From positions 186,001 through 250,000 of the forward strand of contig JAKPOP010000003.1 in assembly GCA_029547805.1 (NCBI GenBank): a stretch of 64,000 nucleotides of DNA, written 5' to 3'. The translations under genes and the position numbers were made by a program. Positions 38,799 through 49,264 of the stretch are shown here, piece after piece; within the stretch, counting starts at the first letter, position 1, and the number at the start of each line of letters is the position of its first letter. A model generated the notes under the pieces. It was not told the origin of the DNA. It did not search any database and saw only the letters and a program-made list of their open reading frames with translations. This DNA comes from Deltaproteobacteria bacterium (lineage in GTDB: Bacteria; Myxococcota_A; UBA9042; DTJE01).

Positions 38799-39089
38799 AT
38801 GGCGGACAAGACCTATCGTTTTGGTCATCGCCTGGGCGGCGAGGAGGCCCGACGACGCATCCGTCCCGTCGTGGAGGACCTCTGCCGCACCTACGGCCTG
38901 AACCTGGAGACCCCGGCAACGGACCGTCTGTCCCTGACCCGGTCCGGCGTCACGGCGGACGTGGCCATCGGGGATCAGGAGGTCGCCGTCCGGGTGGAAC
39001 TGAACTGGTTCCTGGAGAAGTCGATCCGGAAACAGGTCGAGGACCGCCTCCACCAGTTGTTTCCCGAGGTCCTCAAGAGCCCCGATTGA
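38799..39089 (+). CDS. polyhydroxyalkanoic acid system family protein (PHA granule region type)
   Basis: A 96-residue protein starting at 38799 with GGAGGTTCCCG upstream. It begins with the hallmark pattern of this small family (YRFGHRLGGEEARRRI) and has a central TADVAIGDQEVAVRVELNW and a C-terminal basic helix. The family is found next to polyhydroxyalkanoate synthesis genes in several bacteria; its biochemical role is not known. No phaC or phasin is in this window. Confidence 0.8.
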   Translation: MADKTYRFGHRLGGEEARRRIRPVVEDLCRTYGLNLETPATDRLSLTRSGVTADVAIGDQEVAVRVELNWFLEKSIRKQVEDRLHQLFPEVLKSPD

Positions 39090-39093
39090 CCCG

Positions 39094-40137
39094 TCACTCG
39101 CACCGCGGGCTGGCCTCCCCCGATCCCGAGTGGGGCCGGGCGACATCGGTCTTCCGGGCGGTGATCTCGAACATCCGGTCGATGGCCCGGCGAGCACGAG
39201 TCGCCACCTCCTCCGGCACCTCGACCACCTGGTCCGGTCGCGGCGACTCCAGGACCTGCAAGACGTTGCGCAGGTTGACCCGTTTCATGTGGGGACAGAG
39301 GACGCAGGTTCCGAGGAACCGCTTGCCCGGGAATTCGGCCCGGAGGCGGTCCGCCAGCCCGCACTCCGTCACCAGCATGAATTCCTGGGCGTCGCTGTCC
39401 CGGACATAGCGCACCATGTCGCCGGTGCCTCCGGCCAGGTCCGCGAGGCGGACCACCTCCTCCGGGGACTCGGTGTGGACCAGCACCTTCATGGAAGGGT
39501 GCCGTGCCTTCCAGTCCAGCAGGGTCCGGGGGTCGAAGGTCTCGTGGACGATGCACCGGCCAGAGTATCCGATGACCCGCTTTCGGGTCAGGGCCTGGAG
39601 GTTTCGGGCCATGAAGCGGTCCGGCAGGAAGACGACCTCCTCCTGGGGAACCCCTTCCACCACCGCCAGGGCATTTGCCGAGGTGCAGACGACATCACAC
39701 TCGGCCTTCACCTCCGCCGAGGTGTTCACGTAGCAGACGAAGGCCGCTTGCGGGTGCTGCTCCCGAAGACGCCGCACGTCATCGCCGGTGATGGACTCCG
39801 ACAGGCTGCATCCGGCCTCCGGGGCCGGCAGCAGCACGGTCCGGTCCGGGGAGATCACCTTGGCCGTCTCGCCCATGAACCGGACGCCGCAGAAGACGAT
39901 CACCCGGGCATCGGTGTCCCGGGCGATGGTGGACAGCCCCAGGGAGTCCCCCCGGTGGTCCGCGACGCCGAACTGGACCTCCGGGGTCATGTAGGAGTGG
40001 CCCAGGATGACCGCCTGCCGCTCCCGGGCCAGGGCGCGGATCCGGAGGGTCAGGGGCGCCAGTCGTTCGCACTCCCGGCGGGACCATCCCAGGGGCGACA
40101 GGTGACCGACGAGCCGTTCCGTCTCGGGTCCCAGCAT
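39094..40137 (-). CDS. nadA: quinolinate synthase NadA
   Basis: A 347-residue iron-sulfur enzyme that condenses iminoaspartate and dihydroxyacetone phosphate to quinolinate on the way to NAD. The start at 40137 has GGAGG upstream and is far shorter than the open frame. Family landmarks are ILGHSYMTPEVQFGVADHRGDSL, VNTSAEVKAECDVVCTSANA and GTCVLCPHMKR, which contribute the cluster Cys. nadB and nadC are not in this window. It is convergent to the PHA-system gene with a 4-nt gap, and divergent from the Skp-like gene. Confidence 0.95.
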   Translation of the reverse strand: MLGPETERLVGHLSPLGWSRRECERLAPLTLRIRALARERQAVILGHSYMTPEVQFGVADHRGDSLGLSTIARDTDARVIVFCGVRFMGETAKVISPDRTVLLPAPEAGCSLSESITGDDVRRLREQHPQAAFVCYVNTSAEVKAECDVVCTSANALAVVEGVPQEEVVFLPDRFMARNLQALTRKRVIGYSGRCIVHETFDPRTLLDWKARHPSMKVLVHTESPEEVVRLADLAGGTGDMVRYVRDSDAQEFMLVTECGLADRLRAEFPGKRFLGTCVLCPHMKRVNLRNVLQVLESPRPDQVVEVPEEVATRARRAIDRMFEITARKTDVARPHSGSGEASPRCE

Positions 40138-40161
40138 GAGTGCACCTCCACTGTCCGACCC

Positions 40162-40190
40162 ACGATAGCGACGCCCCCAGGCCCGGTCAA
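40162..40190 (-). promoter_or_regulatory. promoter for nadA
   Basis: On the minus strand: TTGACC, 17 nt, TATCGT. The leader is about 18-20 nt with GGAGG in it. Confidence 0.55.
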
Positions 40191-40269
40191 CCGTGCCGCC
40201 GGAAGAATCCCGGATGACGATGCGGACGGCCGACGGACCCGAAGGGGAATCTCGTCGGCCCCCTGGGGT

Positions 40270-40298
40270 TTGACATTCCCCGGAGATTCGGCCAGCAT
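40270..40298 (+). promoter_or_regulatory. promoter for the Skp/rhomboid/TMTC-like run
   Basis: Perfect TTGACA at 40270-40275, 17 nt, then CAGCAT (weak -10). A T-run at 40308-40313 follows in the leader. Confidence 0.4.
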
Positions 40299-40326
40299 TT
40301 CTCGCCTTTTTTGATCTGGAGGATCG

Positions 40327-40839
40327 ATGCGCCGCTTGTCCCTGATGCTGATGGTCGCCATCCTGGGAACGAGCCTCCCCTCGTTCGCCCAGGCAATCAA
40401 GATCGGGTTCGTGGACCTGCAGGCGGCCCTGGCCCAGACCACCGAGGGAAAGGCCATCAAGGCGAAACTGGAGCGTCTGCTGCAGCAGAAGCAGAAGGAC
40501 TTCGACAAGATGCAGGAGGAGGTCAAGCGCCTGAAGGACGAACTGGAGTCCCAGGGCGCGATGATGCGGGAGGACCTCCGGAACAAGAAGCTCCAGGAGT
40601 ACCAGAGAAAGATGGTGGAACTCCAGGAGTTCTACATGAACAACCAGAAGGAGCTCCAGGAGGAGGAGGCCCGCCTGGTGAAGCCCCTGATGGACCGGTT
40701 CGAGAAGGTGCTGGCCCAACTGGGCAAGGACGAGGGCTTCACGGTGATCTTTCCGGCCGCGACCATCCTCTGGGGCCAGCCTGCCCTCGACCTGACCCAG
40801 CGACTGGTGCAGATGATCAACGCCGGGGCCGGAAAGTAA
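40327..40839 (+). CDS. OmpH/Skp-family periplasmic chaperone
   Basis: A 170-residue protein with a signal peptide (MLMVAILGTSLPSFAQA) followed by IKIGFVDLQAALAQT, the usual first strand of the family. A long basic and acidic coiled coil occupies residues about 45-135 (KLERLLQQKQKDFDKMQEEV onward), and a short C-terminal strand segment closes the body. Skp trimers hold unfolded outer-membrane proteins in the periplasm. bamA and lpxD, its usual neighbours, are absent here. A rhomboid protease gene starts 21 nt later. Confidence 0.9.
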   Translation: MRRLSLMLMVAILGTSLPSFAQAIKIGFVDLQAALAQTTEGKAIKAKLERLLQQKQKDFDKMQEEVKRLKDELESQGAMMREDLRNKKLQEYQRKMVELQEFYMNNQKELQEEEARLVKPLMDRFEKVLAQLGKDEGFTVIFPAATILWGQPALDLTQRLVQMINAGAGK

Positions 40840-40860
40840 CACCACCGCGGGGGCTCCCCG

Positions 40861-41556
40861 ATGGCTCCGTCCACGACTCCTTCCTGGCGATCCTCCTGGA
40901 GGGAAGGCACGGACCGCCTGCGGGGAGCGTTCCGCGGGCTGCCGACCGTGACCCGGGCCGCCCTGTTGACCCTGGGGGCCTCCTACGTCCTGTTCCTGGT
41001 CCTGGCGATGCTGATCGAGGGGGGCTGGCCCGTGCTGGAGCACTGGCTCGCCCTGACCCCGAACCGCGTCCACCTGCGGCCCTGGTCACTGATCACGATG
41101 GCCCTGCTGCACCGGGACCCCATGCACCTGCTGTTCAACGTGCTGGCCCTCTGGAGCCTGGGGCCCCACGTGGAGCGGTCCCTGGGAGGCCGGCCCTACG
41201 GGATCCTGATGCTGGCGAGCACCCTGGGCGGTTCCCTGCTCTATGCCCTGACGGGCCTGCTGCTGCAGCCGGGAACGCCGGCCATCGGCGCCAGCGGCGG
41301 GATCCTCGGGGTCCTGTGCGCCTTTGCCCTGCTCTTTCCCCGTTCGGAACTGCAGTTCTTCTTCGCAGGGCGAATGGCGGCCCGGCATCTTCCCTGGGTC
41401 CTCCTCGGGGTGGATCTGATCCTCCGACTGGCCGGGATGCCGATCGCCGTCTTCGCCCATGTCGGAGGCATGATCGGCGCATGGGCCTACCTTCGCCGCC
41501 CCTGGACCCCCGGGGGTCGGCAGCAGATCCGGCGCTTCCTGGACAGGATCCGATGA
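40861..41556 (+). CDS. rhomboid-family intramembrane serine protease
   Basis: A 231-residue protein with about six membrane helices. The catalytic pair is visible: Ser145 in GASGG and His200 in FAHVGG. The HLLFN motif (residues 89-93) supplies the oxyanion Asn. It cleaves membrane proteins near their transmembrane helices. The next gene starts at its stop (ATGA overlap), so the two are co-translated. Confidence 0.93.
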   Translation: MAPSTTPSWRSSWREGTDRLRGAFRGLPTVTRAALLTLGASYVLFLVLAMLIEGGWPVLEHWLALTPNRVHLRPWSLITMALLHRDPMHLLFNVLALWSLGPHVERSLGGRPYGILMLASTLGGSLLYALTGLLLQPGTPAIGASGGILGVLCAFALLFPRSELQFFFAGRMAARHLPWVLLGVDLILRLAGMPIAVFAHVGGMIGAWAYLRRPWTPGGRQQIRRFLDRIR

Positions 41557-43115
41557 CCCCCGCCGCTGCCCGGTCTCCCTCTCGCCGTGGACTCCAGGCC
41601 CTGCTGCTGGTCCTGGCGGTGGCCGCCGCCTGGGGTGTGGCCCTCCGGGACGACTTCGCCTGGGACGACACCTATCTGGTGCGGGACAACATCGAGATCC
41701 GGTCCCTGGATTCCATTCCGACGTTCTTCCTGCGCCCCTGGGCTTCGGGGACCGACTACGCCCTGGGGGCCCGGCAGAACGCGACCTACTTCCGCCCGGT
41801 GGCCCTGGCCTCGATGGCCCTGGACCACGCCTTCTTCGGCGGGGCCGCCTGGGGATACCACCTGGGCAACCTGTTGGTCCACCTGGCCTGCGTCCTGCTG
41901 CTCTGGAGCCTCGGAAACCGATGGCGAACCCTCCTGGACCTGCCGCCGTCGCTGCCCTGGGTCGTGGCCCTGGCCTGGGCCATCCACCCGGTGCATGCCG
42001 AGGCGGTCCATCTGGTCTCCTATCGGACGACGCTCCTCTCCACGCTGGCAGTGCTGGGGGTCCTGCGTCTCTCGCTTCCCGGGGATCCTCAGGAAGGCCC
42101 GGTCGAGAGGGCCCTCCGGATCGGGGCCCTGCTGGGTTGCTGGACCCTTGGACTCCTCTCGAAGGAGACGGCCGCCGTGGGGCTTCCCCTGCTGGCCGTC
42201 CAGGACGGATTTCTTCGCCGCCTGTCGCCCCGGCGGGTCCTCGAGGTGTACGTCCCGCTGCTGGCGATGCTGGCCCTGTGGTGGTGGTATCGCGGTCAGG
42301 TGACGGCCCCAGGGATCTATTCCTGGTTCGAGGGTCTGACTCCCTTCCAGTCCGCCCTCATGGTTCCTCGGGTCTTCTTCCTGTACGTACGCCTGGTCCT
42401 GATCCCCTGGCCCCTTTGCCCCTTCTACGACTGGAGCGTCCTGGGGGTGCCTCGGTCCCCCTGGGAACCGGACATCCTGGCCGGCCTCGTGTTGCTGGTC
42501 CTGCTCCCCGCGACCGCCATCGCCACCTTCCGCCGGGCCCCCGAGGTCTCCCTGGGCCTCTCGTGGTTCCTCGTGGCCCTCGCTCCGGTCTCCCACCTGG
42601 TCCCCTTCTTCGATGCGGCCGGGGAACGCTTCCTGCACCTGCCCCTGATCGGGGCTCTCTGGGCCGTGGTCGCCGCCGGATGGCGGGTCCCGGCGCCGGG
42701 CCACCGGCGGGTCCTGGCGGTGGTCCTGGCGGTCCTGGTGGCCGGGGGCCTGGCCCTGTCGGTCCGCCGGGGACTCGAGTGGCGCGACAGCGAGACGGTC
42801 CTGAAGGCCTCGGTCCGGGACTTTCCGGACTCGGTCTCCGCCTGGCTGGGCCTGGGGCGTCTCTACCTGGGTGACGATCGCCCCGCGGAGGCGGTCCCGG
42901 CCCTCGAGCAGGCCCGGGCCCTCGCGCCCGCGCTCCCGGTCGTCCACGGCCTTCTGGCGGCTGCCGAGGCCCTCTCGGGGGACCTCTCGGGCGCCCGCCG
43001 GACCCTGATCGTCGCCCCCCCTCCGCCCCAGGGCCTCCCCTCGGCGGCCGAGATCGCCCGCCAGGAGGTCACCCGGGCGGGACGCACGAACCTCCTGGCC
43101 CCCATGGGGTTGTGA
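41553..43115 (+). CDS. polytopic membrane protein with C-terminal TPR (TMTC-like)
   Basis: A 520-residue protein with about 10-12 membrane helices and a C-terminal soluble part with a TPR-like pair (SAWLGLGRLYLGDDRPAEAVPALEQARALAP). The first loop has an acidic pattern (FAWDDTYLVRDN) as in GT-C glycosyltransferases and the eukaryotic TMTC O-mannosyl proteins; the family in bacteria is largely uncharacterised. It overlaps the rhomboid gene by 4 nt. It may glycosylate an envelope protein or lipid. Not certain: a plain membrane TPR protein would look similar. Confidence 0.78.
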   Translation: MTPAAARSPSRRGLQALLLVLAVAAAWGVALRDDFAWDDTYLVRDNIEIRSLDSIPTFFLRPWASGTDYALGARQNATYFRPVALASMALDHAFFGGAAWGYHLGNLLVHLACVLLLWSLGNRWRTLLDLPPSLPWVVALAWAIHPVHAEAVHLVSYRTTLLSTLAVLGVLRLSLPGDPQEGPVERALRIGALLGCWTLGLLSKETAAVGLPLLAVQDGFLRRLSPRRVLEVYVPLLAMLALWWWYRGQVTAPGIYSWFEGLTPFQSALMVPRVFFLYVRLVLIPWPLCPFYDWSVLGVPRSPWEPDILAGLVLLVLLPATAIATFRRAPEVSLGLSWFLVALAPVSHLVPFFDAAGERFLHLPLIGALWAVVAAGWRVPAPGHRRVLAVVLAVLVAGGLALSVRRGLEWRDSETVLKASVRDFPDSVSAWLGLGRLYLGDDRPAEAVPALEQARALAPALPVVHGLLAAAEALSGDLSGARRTLIVAPPPPQGLPSAAEIARQEVTRAGRTNLLAPMGL

Positions 43116-43185
43116 TGCCCCCGGCGCCGTGTTCCGGAATCCTGCCGGGACATCTCGTCCCACCGAGGCGTCGCCGGTCTCCCGA

Positions 43186-45135
<1,950 letters not shown>

Positions 45136-45163
45136 CGAGGGTTCCCTTCCCGGTCCCGGCGGG

Positions 45164-46996
45164 TCATTCCACCGTGACGGACTTGGCCAGATTTCTGGGC
45201 TGGTCCACGTCGGTCCCCTTCAGGTCCGCGACGTGGTATGCGAACAGCTGCAAGGGGATCGTGGCCACCAGGGGCGTCACCAGGGGTGGGCACTCGGGCA
45301 TTCGCAGGATGTCGTCCACCCGGTCTGCCAGGTCCATGTCCCCGGTCCCGATCAGGGCGCACAGGCGCCCGTTCCGGGCCCGGACCTCCTCCAGGTTGCC
45401 CGCGGTCCGGGCATACCAGGGCCCCGGCGGGACCAGCACCAGGGTCGGGAAGTCCTCGTCGATCAGGGCGATGGGCCCGTGCTTCATCTCCCCGGCGGAG
45501 TACCCTTCCGCGTGGATGTAACTGATCTCCTTCAGTTTCAGCGCCCCCTCGGTGGCGACGGGGTGCAGGATGCCCCGGCCCAGGTAGAGCATGTGCCGGA
45601 AGTGCTGGTAGCGCCGGGCCAGCATCCGAACCTCGACGTTCTCCCGCAGGGTCTCCTCCATCCATCCCGGGACCCGGAGCAGGTCCGTGACGTGGGCCAG
45701 GACCTCCTCGGGAGACAGGACGCCCCGGGCCCTCCCCAGGGCCAGGGCCAGCAGGTAAAGGGCACCGATCTGCGTGGTGAAGGCCTTCGTGGAGGCGACA
45801 CTGATCTCGGGTCCCGCGTGGGTGTAGAGGACCCCCTGGGCCTCCCGGGCCAGGGACGAGGCCACGACATTGCACAGGGCCAGCGTCACCGCCCCGGCCT
45901 CCCGGGCCGCCCGCTGGGTCCGGATCGTGTCCAGGGTCTCCCCGGACTGGCTGATGCTCACGAAGAGTTCCCCGGGATGGAGCAGGGAGACGTCCGGGTC
46001 GTACTCGCTGGCCAGATGGACCTCCACCGGAAGCCGCGCCAGTCGGGTCAACAGGAACCTCCCGACCTGGGCGGCATGGTGGGAGGTCCCGCAGGCCGCC
46101 AGGTGCACCCGCCGGACGCTGGCCAGCAGGTCCGGCGTCGGTGCCCCCTCCTCCAGCAGCACATCCCCCCGCTCCAGGGAGACGCGCCCCCGGAGGGTAT
46201 CGATGAAGGCCCGGGGCTGCTCGTGGATCTCCTTGAGCAGGAAGTGCTTGAAGCCGCCCTTCTCGGCCACCGCCGGACTCATGTCCAGCACCAGGCGCCG
46301 TGCCTCCACCGGGCGGCCCGAGGCCACGTCGACCACCTGGACCTCCCCCGCGGTGACCAGCGCCGCCTGACCGTCCTCCAGGACCAGCACCTCCTGGGTG
46401 AAGCCCAGCAGGGCGGGAATGTCCGAGGCGATCATCTGCTCCCGATCACCGATGCCGATCACGAGCGGCGACTGGGACCTCGCCACGAGGATTCGATCCG
46501 GCTCCCCCAGGTGCATCACGGCAATGGCATAGGACCCCTGGACCCGACGCAGGGCCTCGAGCACGGCCTCCATCAGGCCCCGCCCCCGGCGCACCTCCCG
46601 GTCCACCAGGTGGCTCAGCACCTCGGTGTCCGTCTCCGACTGGAAGACGGCCCCCTCGGCCTTCAAGGCGTTGCGGAGGGTCAGGTGGTTTTCGATGATC
46701 CCGTTGTGGACCAGCACCACATCCCCGGCGCGGTGGGGATGGGCGTTCTGCTCACTGGGCCGTCCGTGGGTGGCCCACCGGGTGTGCCCGATCCCCGTTC
46801 GTCCCTGGAGGGGCGCCTCCTGGACCAGGGTCTCCAGGTTCCGGAGTTTCCCGGTGGCGCGGCGCACCTCGAGGCCACCCTCACCGATCACCGCGATGCC
46901 CGAGGAGTCGTAGCCCCGGTACTCCAGACGCCTCAAGCCATCCAGCAGGATCCCGACGCAGGGCCGGGAACCGACGTAACCGACGATCCCGCACAT
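45164..46996 (-). CDS. glmS: glucosamine-6-phosphate synthase (isomerizing)
   Basis: A 610-residue enzyme that makes glucosamine-6-phosphate from fructose-6-phosphate and glutamine, the first step to cell-wall and lipopolysaccharide amino sugars. The N-terminal glutaminase has catalytic Cys2 (MCGIVGYVG), RRLEYRGYDSSG and GHTRWATHG. Two SIS isomerase domains follow, with ACGTSHHAA, SQSGETLDT and C-terminal QPRNLAKSVTVE (catalytic Lys). Its start overlaps the upstream gene's stop by 1 nt, which rules out a glmS ribozyme leader at this place. Confidence 0.97.
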   Translation of the reverse strand: MCGIVGYVGSRPCVGILLDGLRRLEYRGYDSSGIAVIGEGGLEVRRATGKLRNLETLVQEAPLQGRTGIGHTRWATHGRPSEQNAHPHRAGDVVLVHNGIIENHLTLRNALKAEGAVFQSETDTEVLSHLVDREVRRGRGLMEAVLEALRRVQGSYAIAVMHLGEPDRILVARSQSPLVIGIGDREQMIASDIPALLGFTQEVLVLEDGQAALVTAGEVQVVDVASGRPVEARRLVLDMSPAVAEKGGFKHFLLKEIHEQPRAFIDTLRGRVSLERGDVLLEEGAPTPDLLASVRRVHLAACGTSHHAAQVGRFLLTRLARLPVEVHLASEYDPDVSLLHPGELFVSISQSGETLDTIRTQRAAREAGAVTLALCNVVASSLAREAQGVLYTHAGPEISVASTKAFTTQIGALYLLALALGRARGVLSPEEVLAHVTDLLRVPGWMEETLRENVEVRMLARRYQHFRHMLYLGRGILHPVATEGALKLKEISYIHAEGYSAGEMKHGPIALIDEDFPTLVLVPPGPWYARTAGNLEEVRARNGRLCALIGTGDMDLADRVDDILRMPECPPLVTPLVATIPLQLFAYHVADLKGTDVDQPRNLAKSVTVE

Positions 46997-47520
46997 CAGA
47001 GCCTCACGAACCAGAGGTCGTCCCTCCGGGTCAGGTGGAGCCGCATCGTGAAGACCTGCCGCCCCTCAGGGGTCTTCAGGGCCAGGGTCGCGGTGAGGTC
47101 CGCCTCCCCTCCCAGGCGTCGGACCCCGACGCCGATCACCTGCCCCTCGGACAGGACATCCCGGACCTCGGGATGCTCGCGAAACGTCCGGGCCAGGAGC
47201 CACTCGAAGAACCGCTCCTTCTGGACCGACGTGATCTCGGCCGGGTCCTGGCGCTCGAAGAACGTCTCCCCGTCCCGGCGAAACAGCGGGTCCGAACCCA
47301 TCCGGTCCAGGGCCGCAGACTTGAGCACCGCCAGGTCCTCGGGCCAGACCCGCCGGGCCGCCGACTGGACGTCCCCCTTCCGGAGATCCCCCAGGTATCC
47401 GAAAAAGGCCGCCTTGACCTCGGCCTGCATGGGGTCGTGGACCGCCACGGACAGCACCACCGAGGTGCCCGCCAGGACGGCCAGGGCGGCCAGGACCACG
47501 GAACGAGGGATCGACAGCAT
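46996..47520 (-). CDS. hypothetical membrane-anchored protein
   Basis: A 174-residue protein with one N-terminal hydrophobic helix (VVLAALAVLAGTSVVLSVAV), likely an uncleaved anchor or a signal peptide, and an alpha+beta body outside the cytoplasm. The body resembles small NTF2-like or DUF4878-type folds in pattern (helix, RRVWPEDLAVLKSAAL, then strands ending RDDLWFVRL), but I cannot name it. It sits 6 nt after the pentapeptide gene and directly before glmS. Confidence 0.68.
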   Translation of the reverse strand: MLSIPRSVVLAALAVLAGTSVVLSVAVHDPMQAEVKAAFFGYLGDLRKGDVQSAARRVWPEDLAVLKSAALDRMGSDPLFRRDGETFFERQDPAEITSVQKERFFEWLLARTFREHPEVRDVLSEGQVIGVGVRRLGGEADLTATLALKTPEGRQVFTMRLHLTRRDDLWFVRL

Positions 47521-47526
47521 CGCGTC

Positions 47527-48516
47527 TCAGTCCAGTTCAATCTTCTTGATGCGCTCGTACGTCTCCCGGGGTTCCGGCACGGGGGGCCGGGGACGATCGA
47601 TTCGTTTCTCCGGCAGGACGGGGGTCGGAGGCGGCGCGGGGGGAGCCGGGCGTTCCGCTGGAGTCTCGACAGGGGGAACCGCCGGGTCCTGCCGGGGAAC
47701 CGGGTCCCCGGGCGGGTCCCTCCCCAGCACGTAGGCCAGCAGGAGCCCGTGGGCCAGGGGCAGGAGCAACTCCTGGCTGGATCCCAGGAAGGCCAGCACC
47801 GCCCCCTCCCCTTCCCCACGAGGCACGGTCGCCTGGGCGATCGCCTCCCGCGTCCGGTCCTCGATCCCGACCCGGGGCGTCGGGCAGTCCACCATCCGCA
47901 TCCCCTGGAGGTCCGCCCCCTCCAGGTTCGCATCCTCGAGCCGGGTCCGGACCAGCAGGGCATCCCGGAAGGACGCGCCGGCCAGGTCCGCGCCCCGGAG
48001 GTCCACGTCGACCAGCACCGCCCCCCGAAAATCCGCCCGGGTCAGCACGGCGTTGCCCAGGCGCCGGTGCACGAACCGGGCCTTCACCAGGACGCCGCCG
48101 GCGAACCGGGCCCCGTAGAGGTCCGAGGCATCGAACTGCGGGGCCACCAGGGTCGCACCCTCGAAGTCCCCGTTTGCCAGCGAGGTCTCCTCGAACCGGA
48201 CTCCCAGCAGGTCGGCCTTGCGGAACGAGACCTCCGGAGCCTCGCATCCCCGGAAGAGGCAGTCCTCGAGCCGGGCCTGGTGCCAGCGCGAGCCGCGCAT
48301 CCTGGCCCCGACGACCTCCGATCCCCGACAGAGAACCCCCCTCAGGGAGACCCCTTGAAGGTCGACCTCCTGCCACTCGGCCCCGTCGATCCGGACCCCG
48401 TCCAGGGGCCAGGCCGTCAGTTCCATCCGGCGCACGAGGCACCCCGAGAGGTCCCGTGCCCCGAGGGCCTTCTCCAGGTCCGTGATCGTCTCGATGCGCC
48501 GCTTCCCCTGGCTCAT
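47527..48516 (-). CDS. pentapeptide-repeat protein
   Basis: A 329-residue protein. The start at 48516 has GGAGAGGTCC before it. Residues about 15-215 hold pentapeptide repeats, A(D/N)LxG type, with clear copies such as ADLAGASFRDALLV, LEDANLEGADLQG and ADFRGAVLVDVDLRG. A C-terminal part of about 110 residues has a hydrophobic stretch (LPLAHGLLLAYVLG) and a Pro-rich tail (TPAERPAPPAPPPTP). No signal peptide is seen, so it should be cytoplasmic. Pentapeptide helices can mimic DNA and inhibit gyrase, or serve as scaffolds; which applies here is unknown. It lies 16 nt after the first gene of the run. Confidence 0.85.
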   Translation of the reverse strand: MSQGKRRIETITDLEKALGARDLSGCLVRRMELTAWPLDGVRIDGAEWQEVDLQGVSLRGVLCRGSEVVGARMRGSRWHQARLEDCLFRGCEAPEVSFRKADLLGVRFEETSLANGDFEGATLVAPQFDASDLYGARFAGGVLVKARFVHRRLGNAVLTRADFRGAVLVDVDLRGADLAGASFRDALLVRTRLEDANLEGADLQGMRMVDCPTPRVGIEDRTREAIAQATVPRGEGEGAVLAFLGSSQELLLPLAHGLLLAYVLGRDPPGDPVPRQDPAVPPVETPAERPAPPAPPPTPVLPEKRIDRPRPPVPEPRETYERIKKIELD

Positions 48517-48532
48517 CCGGACCTCTCCTCCC

Positions 48533-49102
48533 TCACGGCAGCGGAACCCGGACCTCGGTGGGGCCGACCTGGGCCGGGCGCCGGGCCACGACGTCCGCCT
48601 GGGACTCGAATCCCTCCTGGGGGGTCCATCCGAGGACCCATGTCCGGTGGCCCGTCTGCAGGGGCTCCCCCGGTCCCTGGGTGGGCACGAGGCCATGGAG
48701 GACCAGCAGGGGCCGCTTCCCCTTGACCACGGACCATTTCAACTGGAAGAAGGTCGGCGTCTGGATGCTCGGCTCCACTGCGTCGTCGATCCCGTCATCG
48801 ACGAACGAGTCGAACTCGATCCACTCCCCGTCGAGGACCAGCAACCGATTCACCGGCCCCAGCGCCCGGCCCTTCTCGTCGGCCTCCGGGAGGTCCATCC
48901 CCAGCACCAGCAACTGGAACCCCGGGCCGAAGCCCGGCAGGTCCTGGCGGGACGCGAGTTTCCATCCCCGCCCCGAAAACTCCCGGACCACGAAGCGGTG
49001 ACGCGTCTCCCCGGCGTCCGGACGTTCCTGGGCCGCCCCGGGCCCGGACGCCCATGCGGCCAGCATCGCCATCGCCCCCAAGACCCTGATGCCCGACGTC
49101 AT
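48533..49102 (-). CDS. hypothetical secreted protein
   Basis: A 189-residue protein with a signal peptide (RVLGAMAMLAAWASGPGAAQ) and a beta-rich body. The start at 49102 follows GGGGAGATGGG. The body includes FQLLVLGMDLPEADEKGR and a central segment with several acidic residues (EWIEFDSFVDDGIDDAVEP). I recognise no family. It is the first gene of the run that continues with the pentapeptide protein, a membrane protein, glmS and a helicase. Confidence 0.66.
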   Translation of the reverse strand: MTSGIRVLGAMAMLAAWASGPGAAQERPDAGETRHRFVVREFSGRGWKLASRQDLPGFGPGFQLLVLGMDLPEADEKGRALGPVNRLLVLDGEWIEFDSFVDDGIDDAVEPSIQTPTFFQLKWSVVKGKRPLLVLHGLVPTQGPGEPLQTGHRTWVLGWTPQEGFESQADVVARRPAQVGPTEVRVPLP

Positions 49103-49116
49103 CCCATCTCCCCTCT

Positions 49117-49134
49117 CACCCCGAATCAGGGGTG
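49117..49134. promoter_or_regulatory. palindrome, possible operator
   Basis: CACCCCGAATCAGGGGTG: perfect 6-bp arms (CACCCC/GGGGTG) around a 6-nt centre. It lies between the -10 box (49137) and the start codon of the secreted-protein gene, covering the likely transcription start. A repressor bound here would block that operon; the adjacent WYL regulators are candidates. Confidence 0.42.
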
Positions 49135-49136
49135 TG

Positions 49137-49165
49137 ATTGAAGCACGTTCGCATTCACGAGGCAA
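49137..49165 (-). promoter_or_regulatory. promoter for the five-gene run to the helicase gene
   Basis: On the minus strand: TTGCCT, 17 nt, TTCAAT. It is the only good promoter upstream of glmS, because the gaps inside the run are 28 nt or less. Confidence 0.48.
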
Positions 49166-49200
49166 CGGGTGGCGCGCGGCGATCCGCGTCCCCGGCCCGG

Positions 49201-49230
49201 TTGACAGGCGCCGCCCTTCCTTCCTAGCAT
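49201..49230 (+). promoter_or_regulatory. promoter for the WYL regulator pair
   Basis: Perfect TTGACA, an 18-nt spacer and TAGCAT at 49225-49230. The leader of about 28 nt contains the perfect ribosome site AGGAGG (49254-49259). Confidence 0.6.
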
Positions 49231-49264
49231 TGCGCCGATCCCGAACCCCATCCAGGAGGCCCCC

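Noticed and set aside
46996-47030. glmS ribozyme upstream of glmS
   Set aside because: The upstream gene ends inside the glmS start codon, leaving no room for a leader RNA.
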